Source: Batkoa obscura (taxonomy: Eukaryota; Entomophthoromycota; Entomophthoromycetes; Entomophthorales; Batkoaceae). From it: 64,000 nt of DNA. The number at the start of each line of letters is the position of its first letter. Position 1 is the first letter of the stretch. Where the stretch lies: contig JASVEC010000017.1 in NCBI GenBank assembly GCA_030770535.1, positions 372,001 to 436,000 of the forward strand. Direction: 5' to 3'. Below the pieces are notes generated by a model. It was not told the DNA's origin and did not search any database. It saw only the letters and a list, made by a program, of their open reading frames with translations. Shown piece after piece: positions 21,966 through 32,735 of this stretch. Position numbers and translations under genes: made by a program.

Positions 21966-22589
21966 CTTTTGTACGCATCTTTTTGAAATGATGTGATAAC
22001 AGTACTCTTCGCTTTTGGAGTTGTTTAAGCTATAACTTAATCATTTTTAGCCTTATGGTTACTTTATTAAAACTAAACGCATAATTATAGAAATCATAGC
22101 TTAGTAATCTAAATAGAGTTTAAACTCGATTTAATTATTAGTTAGTCTATTACTGTTACTTTATCATTTTCTTCCGCTTCTATAGCATTTACAACTTTAG
22201 CGAATTACTATTTTTAAAAATCTATTACAATTCTTATAAATTTACAAGATAAATAAAATAGTAAGTACATGATATTAAGTCATATTATGTGAATTAAAAA
22301 TGCGAAAATCTTTACATCAAATAATTATCTCCTGATCTAATTGTTTATGATTAGATTTTAATTTAAATCTATAATCTATAGTTTTACTTGAGCCTTATTT
22401 AATAGAATAATAGTCATCACAGATTAACACTCAAAAACATCCTACTACTATTACAATAGTAAAATTATGAGCTTAGATTTATTTAAATGAATTCAACATT
22501 TATCTAAATTAGTATTTTTATAATTATAGATCGTTTATATTATTAAAATCATTCAAAGAAATGTTATAAATAGTAAATCATAGATAAAT
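21966..22589. other. ADH 5' flank, nothing else seen
   Basis: AT-rich promoter side of ADH copy 2. No repeats or RNA genes recognised. Confidence 0.5.
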
Positions 22590-22696
22590 ATATGGGGATG
22601 TTCTTTTGTGTTTAAGAATCTTACTAAGAATTTTTCCGCTCAAATAGCGCTTAAAAAATGGAAAAAGTGATGAAGCCAAAAAAAAAACCCTCATAT
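22590..22696 (+). mobile_element. MITE-A copy
   Basis: Full-length plus-orientation copy, ATATGGGGATGTTC start, ACCCTCATAT end. Confidence 0.92.
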
Positions 22697-23049
22697 AGTG
22701 TAAATAATATAGGCTTAATATTATAAGTATTTCATAACTTATTTTTAATAAGAATAAAATTAATACCATTTTAAAACTTTTGTTCAGGAAATAAAGGCTT
22801 AAACCCAACTTGTTCTATCTATTTATTAGAAGTATATTTATTAACTATAAGTTTTAATTTTTTTATCCTATAACTTATTTAATTTTAATAAAAAAACCAA
22901 AAGAATTCACATGTAAATTATAATAAAAATAGTTATAAATAAAATAACGAGTTTATTTAAAGACCTGAAATTTAAAAGCAAATCTTTGGGCAATAATAAA
23001 AAGTTAAAAACTAATAAGAGTGGGGTACCATTTGCTTGTAGCAAATTAG

Positions 23050-24371
23050 AAGGATAATATATAAAATGTTTTGTAAATAGGATTGAAAGCACTAGCTTTT
23101 GTTCCAAAATGGAAAAAAGCTACTAATATAAAATCGACTTCCAAATTTAAAAAACTTATCATTTTCATTATCAAAATAAATAGTATTTTCCTTATCATTC
23201 CTATTATTAGAGCTTCATTGAAAAATCTTTCTGGTATAAATTTATTTGCATCTTTAAAATTATCATCATCTCGATGAATGTAAAATAAATCTAAGTTAAT
23301 GTTATAACCTTCAGAAATATGAAAACCATTAACTTTAAACTCTTTTTTATTAATTCTAGCTGGTAGCCTGTGTATAAGAGGATATAACCTTACGGCTTCT
23401 TTAATAATAGCCAATAAATACTTCATTTCTTTAACTTGTTCATCAGTAAGGAGTTGGATTTTGTCAACGTTTTGCAATTGTTATATTCTTTTAATCTCGT
23501 TACTTTGATAACTTCTTTACATGCTTTTTCCTGAATATCTGGATTTCGAGCTAGAAAATGTAAAGTTACTGATAATATAAAAGATGTGGTGTCATGCTCA
23601 ACTAGTATATATATCATTCTATTGTCTCTTATTTCCTTATCATTAAATGAAATCTCATTATTTAAATTAGCTTTTATCATTAAAGTTAAAAAATCATCAT
23701 CGCTATCATAATTATCCATACTATTATTCTTTATGATTGTATTCCTTTTTCTAATTAGAATTTGATTAAAATAGGTTTCAATTAAAGTTAAATTTTCATA
23801 CGAAGTCTCTCTAAATGGATCCTAGGTATTATCAAAGAGTGCAAATATTAAATAAAAGGAGTAAAATGAATCATTAATGACTTGGTTGTATGCTTCTATA
23901 AAATATACTGTTTGATTTTCAACTGAATTAAAATTGATGCTCATAATACCTTTACCTAAAGAATACATAATTATCTTTTGCATATACCTATAAACATCAA
24001 CTGAGGTATTCGTATATTGATTAAAATATTCTATCTTTTTTACAAAATTTAAAATGATAAGGTGTAATAAAATAGAGCTAAACTTTTTTTTAGGTACTCG
24101 TTGTCTAATTTTGTAATATTTTTTCCAGGCGGTACCATTAGAATAGACTACATTTTTACTTATGAACTTTGAAAATAAAATATTTAGAAAATTATCTATG
24201 TGTATTTCTTTAAGGAAGTTACTAGTATCAGTTAATATCATCCTTACTGTTTTTGGGGAATTGATTATGACCTCCCATGCCCCATAATTAAACACAGTTA
24301 TTAGTTTATATTTATTTAAATCTTTTTTTATCAATTTTTCATGCTTCACATCCCTAGGCTCACTTAAAAAC
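23050..24371 (-). pseudogene. cytochrome P450 pseudogene, 5' end cut by a MITE
   Basis: Remains of a P450. In order on the minus strand: an N-terminal catalytic-domain part from SEPRDVKHEKLIKK (about 24360) to FALFDNT (23822); an in-frame TAG and then DPFRETSYENLTLIETYF; an oxygen-binding helix remnant LVEHDTTSF; after a frame change, the ExxR motif in IKEAVRLYP; NKKEFKVNGFHISEGYNINLD; the PERF motif in FIPERFFN; and a weak heme-loop relic FHFGTKASAF that lacks the axial Cys. No membrane anchor or start codon remains, because a MITE-A copy (24372-24477) replaces the 5' end. The original product would have been a heme monooxygenase; substrate unknown. At least one stop, one frameshift and the lost heme Cys show it is dead. 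Confidence 0.85.
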
Positions 24372-24477
24372 ATATGAGGATGTATTTTTGTATTTAAGAA
24401 TTTTACTAACAAATTTTCCACTCAAATAGCGCTTAAAAATGGAAAAAGTGATGAAGCCAAAAAAAAAACCCCCATAT
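24372..24477 (+). mobile_element. MITE-A copy at the P450 pseudogene 5' end
   Basis: Plus-orientation copy, ATATGAGGATGT start, CCCCCATATG end. The open frame of the P450 relic reads into it, so an automatic annotation would give a chimeric N-terminus. Confidence 0.92.
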
Positions 24478-24768
24478 GTTTCAAACATTCGTAGGTTGAT
24501 TTTGATAGCAAATGACTTAACTTAGCGGGCTTCTTTAGTATAAAAAAGTAGATGAATGAAAATAAACCAAACAAATCGAATGATATTAGATTTAAGAACG
24601 TGTTGAGTTTTTTTGTATTGTAAATTCCCGTCTCTCTTTTTTTAAAATATTAGTATGGATTTAAAATTGTTCAACTATTAATCTCTTTTTTATACTATTT
24701 TTATTGTATATATTATTACTGTTTTATCATTAAAGCTAATTTCAATTTTATGGATCCATATTTAGCTT

Positions 24769-24875
24769 ATAAGTAGATGTTTTTTTTGGCTTCATCGCTT
24801 TTTCCATTTTTTAAGCACTATTTGAGCGGAAAGATTGTTAGCAAAATTCCTAAACAAAAAAATACATCCCCATAA
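24769..24875 (-). mobile_element. MITE-A copy
   Basis: Minus-orientation copy with eroded left terminus (TAAGTAGATGTTTT), normal core and ATACATCCCCATA end. Confidence 0.9.
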
Positions 24876-25422
24876 TAATCTATCATTTTGGTTATCTGTA
24901 ATTTTTGTGTTCATAATCCCAATTGATAGATTTATAGTATATAAATTAAATTACTATACCAAAATGATAAAATAGTTTATTGATTACTATATAAATTAAC
25001 TTTGCTATCGTTATTATTTTTAGTTTTGTCCAATTTCATATTGCTATTCGATCTTTAACTATAAGCTTTGCCTAACTATCAATTTAAATCAGATACCACA
25101 AATGAGGTCTTATATATTTTTATAAAAGGTTTAATATTATGATGTCTTAACTATACTTTAATACATCCATTATTATAGAATAATTGATATAAAGTATGTA
25201 AAAATCATTTATTATATTTATCTTATTTTCCTTTTATATTATTGAGTAAATCAAAGTTTGGTTCTACTTGTATATAACTTTAATGGATAGTGAATTATAA
25301 AACAAGTTTTAGTATACTTAAGAATAAAAAGCTGAGAGCTTTTAAGCAGATAATACACATTATTTAACTTTATTTATTAGTTTAGATACCATATATAAAC
25401 AAAATTTTACAAAGCTAAAAGA
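24876..25422. other. gene-free AT-rich stretch
   Basis: Nothing recognised between the MITE and the C element. Confidence 0.5.
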
Positions 25423-25918
25423 TGTGAAAGTTGGTACTCAGTGGTAGGAGTTAAAAGTAGTTCTTGGTTGATTAACTTGCCTTGAGTCGAACGGTCTTAG
25501 TTTATGTAACTAAGATAGACTTAAATGAATAAGAATAATACGTAATAAGTTACGAACTATATAAAACAAATAGAATAGAAAATACTATTGTAAAATCTAT
25601 GTAAGATGTTGTCAGAAAGACTTAGTGGCTTTATCAATGGTATGATGTCAGGGATTAATTCAGTTAAAAAGCCTCGAGTTATCATGTTGAGGAATCTCTT
25701 TTATACTCCAACAAGTATGGATATCAGAACGAGAGGATATTATTCTTTGCAATTTGAAGTTAGAAATTCTCGCAGCAAATCAAAATAGGGGACTCTGGAT
25801 TGATTGTACCACATGGATCACGGTCAAATTGATTACAAGACTACAACTAGTTTTGTAACCAAATTAAATGATTATTATCTTATAATTAATCCGAGAGCTG
25901 ATAAACCAATATTTCACA
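25423..25918 (+). mobile_element. C element (solo-LTR-like fossil)
   Basis: Starts TGTGAAAGTTGGTACTCAG and ends AATATTTCACA, so the termini are 7-bp inverted repeats in TG...CA form. About 496 bp, the long variant of the family. No target duplication is visible at this copy. No internal retroelement genes are present in the window, hence solo-LTR-like; a non-autonomous DNA element is the alternative. An embedded 60-codon frame is not conserved enough to call a gene. Confidence 0.7.
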
Positions 25919-25928
25919 ATGGAAAAAC

Positions 25929-26031
25929 ATACGGGAATGTATTTTTTTGTTTAATTCTACTAACACATCTTCTGCTCAAATAGCGCTTAAAAAATGGAAA
26001 AAGTAATGAAACCAAAAAAACATCCTCATAT
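25929..26031 (+). mobile_element. MITE-A copy inside TE-B remnant
   Basis: Plus-orientation copy (ATACGGGAATGTATTTTT ... ACATCCTCATAT) at exactly the TE-B position (next to ATTTTTAAAAAGTATGAA) where two other degenerate TE-B copies carry one. Confidence 0.9.
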
Positions 26032-26870
26032 ATGATTTTTAAAAAGTATGAAAGACAAAGATATAAAAATAATGATAGAAGTGTAAAGTATTAAAAAGTA
26101 TCTACATTTTATTAAATGTAATAATAAACTACACTGTTATCTAGTATCTGATAGATAAAAAAAAGTAATATAATTTCAATTAAAATTATAGAGTCTATAG
26201 AAAATAGAAAAATTAAAAGATCAACCCCAACTTATCCTATAAAAATAACTGAAAATTTAAACTTTTAATATTTATTAAACAAGTAATTTATTAAATAATA
26301 AAAATTAATCACTAAATGTTAATATTACTTAAGCTATTAATAGCTAAGTTAATAAATAATTAAAGAGCAAATAATTGTAATAATAAATAAAAGGTATTCT
26401 TAGATTGTTTGAATTATATAAAAATGGTCAATTATAGTTTTGAAGCTAATTACTCCCTCCTATACAGCTATTTATTAATTTAATAACATATCAATAATAT
26501 AATTTTAACATTAAAATAATTTATTTATTTGATAGCAAATCTGCAATATTGGCTATAAAGCAGTCAACGATAAATATTTCTCAATGAGGTTTTATAAGAA
26601 TATGCGTTTATTTACATACTACAATTTTGATCAATATCAATATATAAGCTATATTAGTAAAAGCCCTGCTAATCTGGGAATTTGTACTAAATTTAATAGA
26701 AATTCTGCCAACTTATGATATAAATTATAATAATATAATGTAAAATTGTGTTGGGTACTTTTGGTCTTTAATAAAGAATTTATTTTTACAGAATTTTAAG
26801 CAAAGTTTTTAATATTTGAAATATTTAAAAATTGGATAAAAGAATGAAACCAATTTGGACATCTCCACAT
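26032..26870 (+). mobile_element. TE-B remnant (left half, reversed)
   Basis: Homologous, in opposite orientation, to 50892-51714 of the fuller TE-B copy. It begins in the middle of the coding part (AAAAAGTATGAAAGACAAAG), passes the ACTCCCTCCTATACAGCTATTTATTAA landmark and ends in the element terminus ACCAATTTGGACATC. It has drifted to higher A+T than the fuller copies and codes for nothing. Confidence 0.85.
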
Positions 26871-27411
26871 CAAATTTAAAACATTTTATATAAAAGTATT
26901 GAAATCCAGGTAAAAATAATCGTTTGATTATTATGGTTTGTAGCCCTATTATTCTGATCTGCTCTGAAATGCTGTATTTGACATTTATCAAAAATGAATT
27001 ATATTGAAAGTTCAAATAAATTGATTAAATGATCAAATATTTACACAGCAGTCAGATAAACCAAGACTAATATACCTACTCTAATACCATAAGGATGAAG
27101 CAATTAAAACTCATATAGACATAGTATGTTATATATTCAATGATATGAAATATTTAGAAATGATCATAAACCTAAACTTACTTTAATAAATCATAAAGCT
27201 TCTGATAACAACCTTTTATTTCATAATAATAATATGAGAGAAAGCACAACTATCTATTCGATATGGGATTGGAGTTTAAATAAGTATGTTAACTTACATT
27301 AAGTATTATCTAAGTTATATTTTTTATACTAGTTTGATTATAATTTGCTTAGAAAGCTCAAATATGACTTAGATAAAAGAGTAGTAATAAGTATAATAGT
27401 TTATTTAGCAT
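26871..27411. other. 3' flank of ADH copy 3
   Basis: No gene. The last 70 bp (AAATATGACTTAGATAAAAG...) match the 3' flank of ADH copy 2, so the duplication extends past the coding region. Confidence 0.55.
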
Positions 27412-28470
27412 TTAATTATTGAGCACCACTCTATATCTAACTTTACCATCGCGTACAAGTTGTATACCTTCATTGCATTTATCCATAGGATAATTTTCGA
27501 TCCAAGGATAAACTTTATGCTTTGCTGCAAAATCCAACATCTGACGAATTTCATTTGGAGATCCAATAAGCGAACCACTAAGGCCAATATTTTTCTTTAC
27601 CAAAGTAAATGGACTCAATGTAATATTAGATTCTGGTACTGCTAATAATATGATTTTACCATCAATGTCCATCCAATTAGCAAAGCGGTCCCATTGTGCA
27701 TCATCTCCATTACTAGTAACAACAAGATAATTTAATGTATTTTTAACTTTACTTAATTCTTCCTCATTACTATAAGCAACAAAATGTTTAGCCCCCATCT
27801 TTTTAGCGTCTTCTTCTTTAGAATGCGAATGTGATAAGGCATATACTTCACATCCCAAAGCATTAGCAAATTGAATAGCTAAATGGCCTAAACCCCCAAT
27901 TCCAAGTACACCAACTTTATCACCTGCTTTAAACCCTTGCTGAATCATAGGAGTATATACAGTAGCACCAGCACATAATAGAGGTGCAGCTTTATCCGAA
28001 GGAATACTTTCTGGTATATGAAATACAAAATCTTGTTGAACTCTAATAGCTTCTGCGTAACCACCATAAGTTTTTGAATCGTCTATTGATCTCTTTGAAT
28101 TGTAGGTTTCTCCCATTTCCTCACAATGTGCTTCTCTTTGGCGTTTACAAGCATAACAATCTTCATTTATACAAGAGGAACATTGAGCTCCTACTCCTAC
28201 ACGATCTCCTATTTTAAATCCTTTCACCTCTGGTCCTAAAGATACTATTTCGCCTACAATTTCGTGACCCACGATTACTGGATAATTGGCTGGACCCCAT
28301 CCACTATCCATTACATGAATATCAGTACCACAGATACCACAATGGGTTATCTTAATTTCAATATCGTTGGGTTGAAGTGGAGCTGGATTATAGGTATATT
28401 TTACTAATTTTTCATCTTTTCTATGGCAAGCATAGCCATTGATTTCAGTGTATTTCGCTATGTTGGACAT
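27412..28470 (-). CDS. NADP-type zinc alcohol dehydrogenase, copy 3
   Basis: Intact 352-residue paralogue of copy 2 with the same motifs: HCGICGTDIH and GHEIVGEIV for catalytic zinc, a cysteine-rich structural-zinc lobe (CSSC, CYAC, then C), GIGGLGHLAIQ, ALSHSHSK, and the identical C-terminus RYRVVLNN. Same expected reaction, NADP(H)-linked aldehyde/alcohol interconversion in the cytosol. Outside the conversion tract the two differ at many silent and some replacement sites; inside 27794-28078 they are nearly identical. No DJ-1 gene accompanies this copy; its downstream side is taken up by a TE-B remnant. The N-terminal start MSNIAKYTEINGYACH aligns with the start of the other copies. Confidence 0.93.
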   Translation of the reverse strand: MSNIAKYTEINGYACHRKDEKLVKYTYNPAPLQPNDIEIKITHCGICGTDIHVMDSGWGPANYPVIVGHEIVGEIVSLGPEVKGFKIGDRVGVGAQCSSCINEDCYACKRQREAHCEEMGETYNSKRSIDDSKTYGGYAEAIRVQQDFVFHIPESIPSDKAAPLLCAGATVYTPMIQQGFKAGDKVGVLGIGGLGHLAIQFANALGCEVYALSHSHSKEEDAKKMGAKHFVAYSNEEELSKVKNTLNYLVVTSNGDDAQWDRFANWMDIDGKIILLAVPESNITLSPFTLVKKNIGLSGSLIGSPNEIRQMLDFAAKHKVYPWIENYPMDKCNEGIQLVRDGKVRYRVVLNN

Positions 28471-28503
28471 TTTTTTATAAGATTTTGTTGTTTATTTTTT
28501 GAT

Positions 28504-28511
28504 TATTTATA
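28504..28511 (-). promoter_or_regulatory. TATA box of ADH copy 3
   Basis: TATAAATA on the minus strand, 33 nt before the ATG at 28470; conserved with ADH copy 1. Confidence 0.6.
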
Positions 28512-28671
28512 CTATTTGGTTATTGTTATGTTATAGGTCGGTAATTTTATGCATTAGTAATCGTGTTGGCTTCTTAAATTATTTAATAAGCCTTGCTTTA
28601 TGCTTTTTGTATTGTCACCAAAAACTAATTTTTTTCGGTCTTTTGTTTCCCTTAGCTTAAATTTAGTCAAA

Positions 28672-28850
28672 TATTTGAGGATGCCTGAATTGGTTTCGGA
28701 ATTTACTTAAATCAATCCAATTTCAAGTTTTAAACTAAATTTGTAAACCTTTAACACGTGATTAGTTAAATTTTTTTGTTTAACTTAAGACTTATTTTAA
28801 TTGTTTCATTCTTTTTGAATGATTAATTTCTTCAATTACATGTTTTGTAT
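28672..28850 (+). mobile_element. TE-B right-end fragment
   Basis: Starts TTTGAGGATGCCTGAATTGG, then TTTCGGAATTTACTTAAATC, and continues with the AATTTGTAAACCTTTAA and GATTAGTTAAATTT blocks that also follow the terminus at 50202. An isolated, decayed end, in the 5' region of ADH copy 3. Confidence 0.8.
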
Positions 28851-30575
28851 TAATTTTATTAAATGTTTAAAATAATTCTATTAAATGTTTAATAGATATA
28901 TAATTTATATATATAGTTGGTTCACTTTATTTTTTATTAAAATAAAAACAAAATGCAAGCTTTTATGATGCCTTCAAAGTTTGTAAAAGAATCTACGTTT
29001 AAATTACTTTTGTAATACAACAAAATCCAATTTAAAGACACCAAATATCATTTTGTTCAAGTCAACACAAAATCTTCATAAAGCTATTGGCCTCGATTTG
29101 ATGCCAATTATCATTTGGAAAAAGAAATTTAAAATAGTAATCTTTGAACGATTATCAACAAAATTAAAACAACTTTCACAGATAAATTAAGTAAATTTAA
29201 ACACATCAAGGAACTCAATTTCGACAAATTCTTGAATTAAATAAACATTAGTAAGTTTTTGTTGCTATGCAAGGTTGCTATTTCAAATCTTTCTTTCCAA
29301 ATGAGTATTAGTATCACCTCAAGAATAATGACTTTACAAAGACTTTATATAACTACGTTTAATATAAAACTCATCCTATCTTTAATTAAAAGTTTTTGTT
29401 TGAAAATAAAATGAGCGTCTAAATTGGAATTGATATTTAAAGACGAAATGATTTTATATCAAACACAGTTCAGTTATACTAAAGCTAGTTTTTTATTAAA
29501 TTCTGAACTGAGGAATATTGAATATCAGAGAAAAGTTGAAGTTTAATTTCAACTCATCTAACTACTAACTTCAATATATAAAAATAAGTTATTTTTAGAT
29601 AAATAATAAATAACAAAGTGTATTAAAAATAAAGTTGAACTTTTTTATAAGCCACTAATTTTATTTACAATTTTAATAATCAGTAATTAATTCTTTTTTA
29701 TTTTATCAAAGGTAATAACTTCAGGAGCCTCTAAATTAATATTGTATTTAATTTGAAATATAGCATTAGAAGTAGTTAATGCATTGAAATTAGTTAATTA
29801 ATGATTGTATAGTTATAAATAAAATAAAATAAAATAAACAAGAATAATAAATCAAATATATCATTTTTTATTACTTTTTATACACTTTTATTACATTTGA
29901 GTGACTTCATTTTATAATAAAAAAGTTTTTAAAAGTTTTAATTGATCTGTCTATAATCATCTTAATCAACCTAAATCAAATAACTCTTTGTTAATGTACA
30001 AACTTAAACTTCATTTTATTAACTTACTCCAATTGATAAATTCTTGGCAATAAATAAAAAAATTAATTAGTGGATCTTGATGAGCTCACCCCTATTTCCA
30101 CGAATAAAAAGCATAAAATATTGAATTTCTTTAGTATCGCTTTGATTAGTTTCATAAATAAATTGAAAGAAAAAAGAAATTAGATATTAAATAATTTAAA
30201 TAAATTATATAATTATAGTAAAAAAACAATTAAAATATTAACATCAACTCAATGACTAGATTAACTTTCAATTTCAATCATTCTTTGGAGTAACAGATTG
30301 TAATGATGATTTTACTAATTTTAGAAATGAGTAGTTAACTTTTTAAATATTCAAATTTAATAAAGACACCGTTTTTAACCGTTATAAAAAATTATAAATA
30401 AGTGTGAACTGACTCTAAAATTTCGTTTCAGAAACTTTAGGAAAAAAACATCAAACCTGAAATAACTTTAATAAGCTGGTTCCCTTACTAAATTTTATCC
30501 GTTCCTTATATTTTCCTTTACATTTAATCTTTTACTTTTTATTTCTTGTTATTTTTATAATTCAATATCAACATC
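28851..30575. other. gene-free AT-rich stretch
   Basis: 1.7 kb with no supported gene. A short (AAAAT)n run lies at about 29818-29838. The last part is the promoter side of the 7TM gene. Confidence 0.5.
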
Positions 30576-32135
30576 ATGCACCTAAACTCACTGCAATCTC
30601 TATTATTTTTATATCTGTTAGCCCATATAACCTCAGTGACTTTAATAGATGATGATGGGGACATTATATCACCCAATATTCAAGCTATTGAAGATTTATT
30701 AATGAATATAAAGCCAACAATTGAACCAACAAAAACAATATATATAAGTTACCCATCACCAACCCAAACTCAAAACAATCGAGTTTTAAAACAAGAAGAA
30801 GATGCACTTGTAATTACTTCAAAAGCTACAATATCAAGTAAAACTTCAACTAATACAACTAAAGTGGAGGGTAGTAAAGGACATAGTCATAATAAAGATG
30901 GAAATAAAGAATCTGAAAATAGTGAAGAAGCTGAGAATATACGCTCCAAAGATCCAATTGGTGCATCAACTATGTTTGTAGTTGGCTTAATTACTACATC
31001 ATTAAATTTTGTGGCTTGTGGTTATTTATTATATTTAGTTAATAAATTAAGAAAGCGAGTAGGCTTCCATTCTAGTTTAAGAATATTAACTTATTCAGTA
31101 CTTAATGATATACTAGTGGGTGGATTCTTTACGTTTTCAATTGTTTATTCTACTTTATTCGATACTCTAGTTTCTGGAAATTCATGTCAATTTATTGGAT
31201 TTATTATTAATACTTTAGAAGCAACAGATATGTTATTAATTGGGTTTATTGCTATTTCAACTGCTTTAAAAGCAACTAAAGGCTATGAATTAAAAACAGG
31301 GAAATATGATTGGTTCCTTTTATTTATTATTATTGGTTTTCCACTCATTGCTACTACTATATTAGCTCAATTCCATGCATTTGGACCAGAAGAGTTTTGG
31401 TGTTTAATTGATGATGAAACATTAGCAGGGAAGATAAGTACAATAGCATTATTATTTTTGTATTTAGTAATAGCTATTTTAATATTGGGAGGTTATATAT
31501 TAGTACGTACTCATAAACATGATTATCATAATAATAAGAATCATTCGGCAGAAACATTAAGTACATTGGAAAGTGAAATGCTAAAAGATTCAAGTTTAAA
31601 TAAGAAATTTTATCATCAAATTTATCGTAAATCAATAATGACTTTAGATTATGCTGAAATTAAATTAGAAACTCATTTATTAATTCATTTTTTTCAATAT
31701 ACTCCACCAACAATTCATTTACTTTTAATGTTATTTGATTATAGAGAAAGCTGGGTATTTACATTAGCTATTTTATCAACTAATTTAAGTGGAGTATTTC
31801 AACTTATTGCTTATCTTCATCATCAAAAAAAGAAAAAATTACAATTTAAAGAATTACATAAAAATACATTAAAAAAATTAAAGTCTTCTGAAAGACATGG
31901 TATTTTAACTAAGTTTGAACTGACTGAATCAGTTTCTCCAAAAGGTGATAATGTTAAATTAAGAAATGCCTCTCATTTTGAACCTTCTCCAATTAAAGAT
32001 GGATCCCACTCAACTATTAGCTTTGCTTTACCTAATTTAAAGTATGAAGATAACGCTTCATTGTATTCAAATCAAACTTTATTGTCCATGATTTCTCCTC
32101 CTAAAAGTAGTTACGATAAAAAAGACTTAAAATGA
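30576..32135 (+). CDS. 7TM receptor-like membrane protein
   Basis: Intronless frame of 519 residues. An N-terminal signal peptide (about 1-21, LLFLYLLAHITSVTL) precedes a Ser/Thr/Asn-rich extracellular segment of about 100 residues with a HSHNKDGNKE stretch. Helices are visible at about 130-154, 169-192, 206-231, 246-265 and 287-310; a long third cytoplasmic loop follows, then two more (HFFQYTPPTIHLLLMLF and VFTLAILSTNLSGVFQLIAYL). Cys204 at the top of helix 3 and Cys276 in the next outer loop are placed to form the usual receptor disulfide. The polar 90-residue tail is rich in Ser and Lys. Likely a plasma-membrane GPCR of a different subfamily from the receptor at 8541. Ligand unknown. A MITE lies 265 bp after the stop. 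Confidence 0.8.
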   Translation: MHLNSLQSLLFLYLLAHITSVTLIDDDGDIISPNIQAIEDLLMNIKPTIEPTKTIYISYPSPTQTQNNRVLKQEEDALVITSKATISSKTSTNTTKVEGSKGHSHNKDGNKESENSEEAENIRSKDPIGASTMFVVGLITTSLNFVACGYLLYLVNKLRKRVGFHSSLRILTYSVLNDILVGGFFTFSIVYSTLFDTLVSGNSCQFIGFIINTLEATDMLLIGFIAISTALKATKGYELKTGKYDWFLLFIIIGFPLIATTILAQFHAFGPEEFWCLIDDETLAGKISTIALLFLYLVIAILILGGYILVRTHKHDYHNNKNHSAETLSTLESEMLKDSSLNKKFYHQIYRKSIMTLDYAEIKLETHLLIHFFQYTPPTIHLLLMLFDYRESWVFTLAILSTNLSGVFQLIAYLHHQKKKKLQFKELHKNTLKKLKSSERHGILTKFELTESVSPKGDNVKLRNASHFEPSPIKDGSHSTISFALPNLKYEDNASLYSNQTLLSMISPPKSSYDKKDLK

Positions 32136-32399
32136 GAAGATAATGAATTGGAATAATAAGCAACATCTTATTGTTATTCGTATTTTTGCAATCGCTTTTT
32201 AATAAATTTATTTATTTATTTTTATTATTTATTATTATTTATTATTATAAATTATAGAATACCTGATGATGAAATAAACTATTTCCATAATTTTACAAAA
32301 TAATAAAAAAGTGAAATTGACAGTGAAAATATTAGTATAATTATTTTATTTTTTACAATGAAAAATAAAGACAAATGCAAATAATTTCAATTTAATACT

Positions 32400-32505
32400 A
32401 TTTGGGGGTATATTTTTTTGTTTAAGAATTTTACTAACAATCTTTCTGCTCAAATAGCGCTTAAAAAATGGAAAAAACAATGAAGCCAAAAAAGCACCCT
32501 CATAT
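32400..32505 (+). mobile_element. MITE-A copy
   Basis: Plus-orientation copy between the 7TM and kelch genes; ATTTGGGGGTATATTTT start, GCACCCTCATAT end. Confidence 0.92.
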
Positions 32506-32735
32506 AATCCTTTTGTCAAAATATCTCTAACCTCTGCCAAATTTTTAAAAAAAGCATATTTATGTTTTTATTTTATGCAATAAAAATTTAATAGTTAAGT
32601 TTGGTATTCTAACACTAAAATCCAAGTTTTTATTTAAGCATAAAAATCGAGGCTTATAGTTTAAAAATAATAAATCAACTAAATTATTATGAAATACTCT
32701 CTTTTATTTATTTATTTACATATTTATAATCCATC

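Noticed and set aside
25606-25788. 60-codon frame in a C element (MLSERLSGFINGM...)
   Set aside because: Partly open in other copies, but not maintained across the family and without known motif; treated as non-coding part of a fossil repeat.
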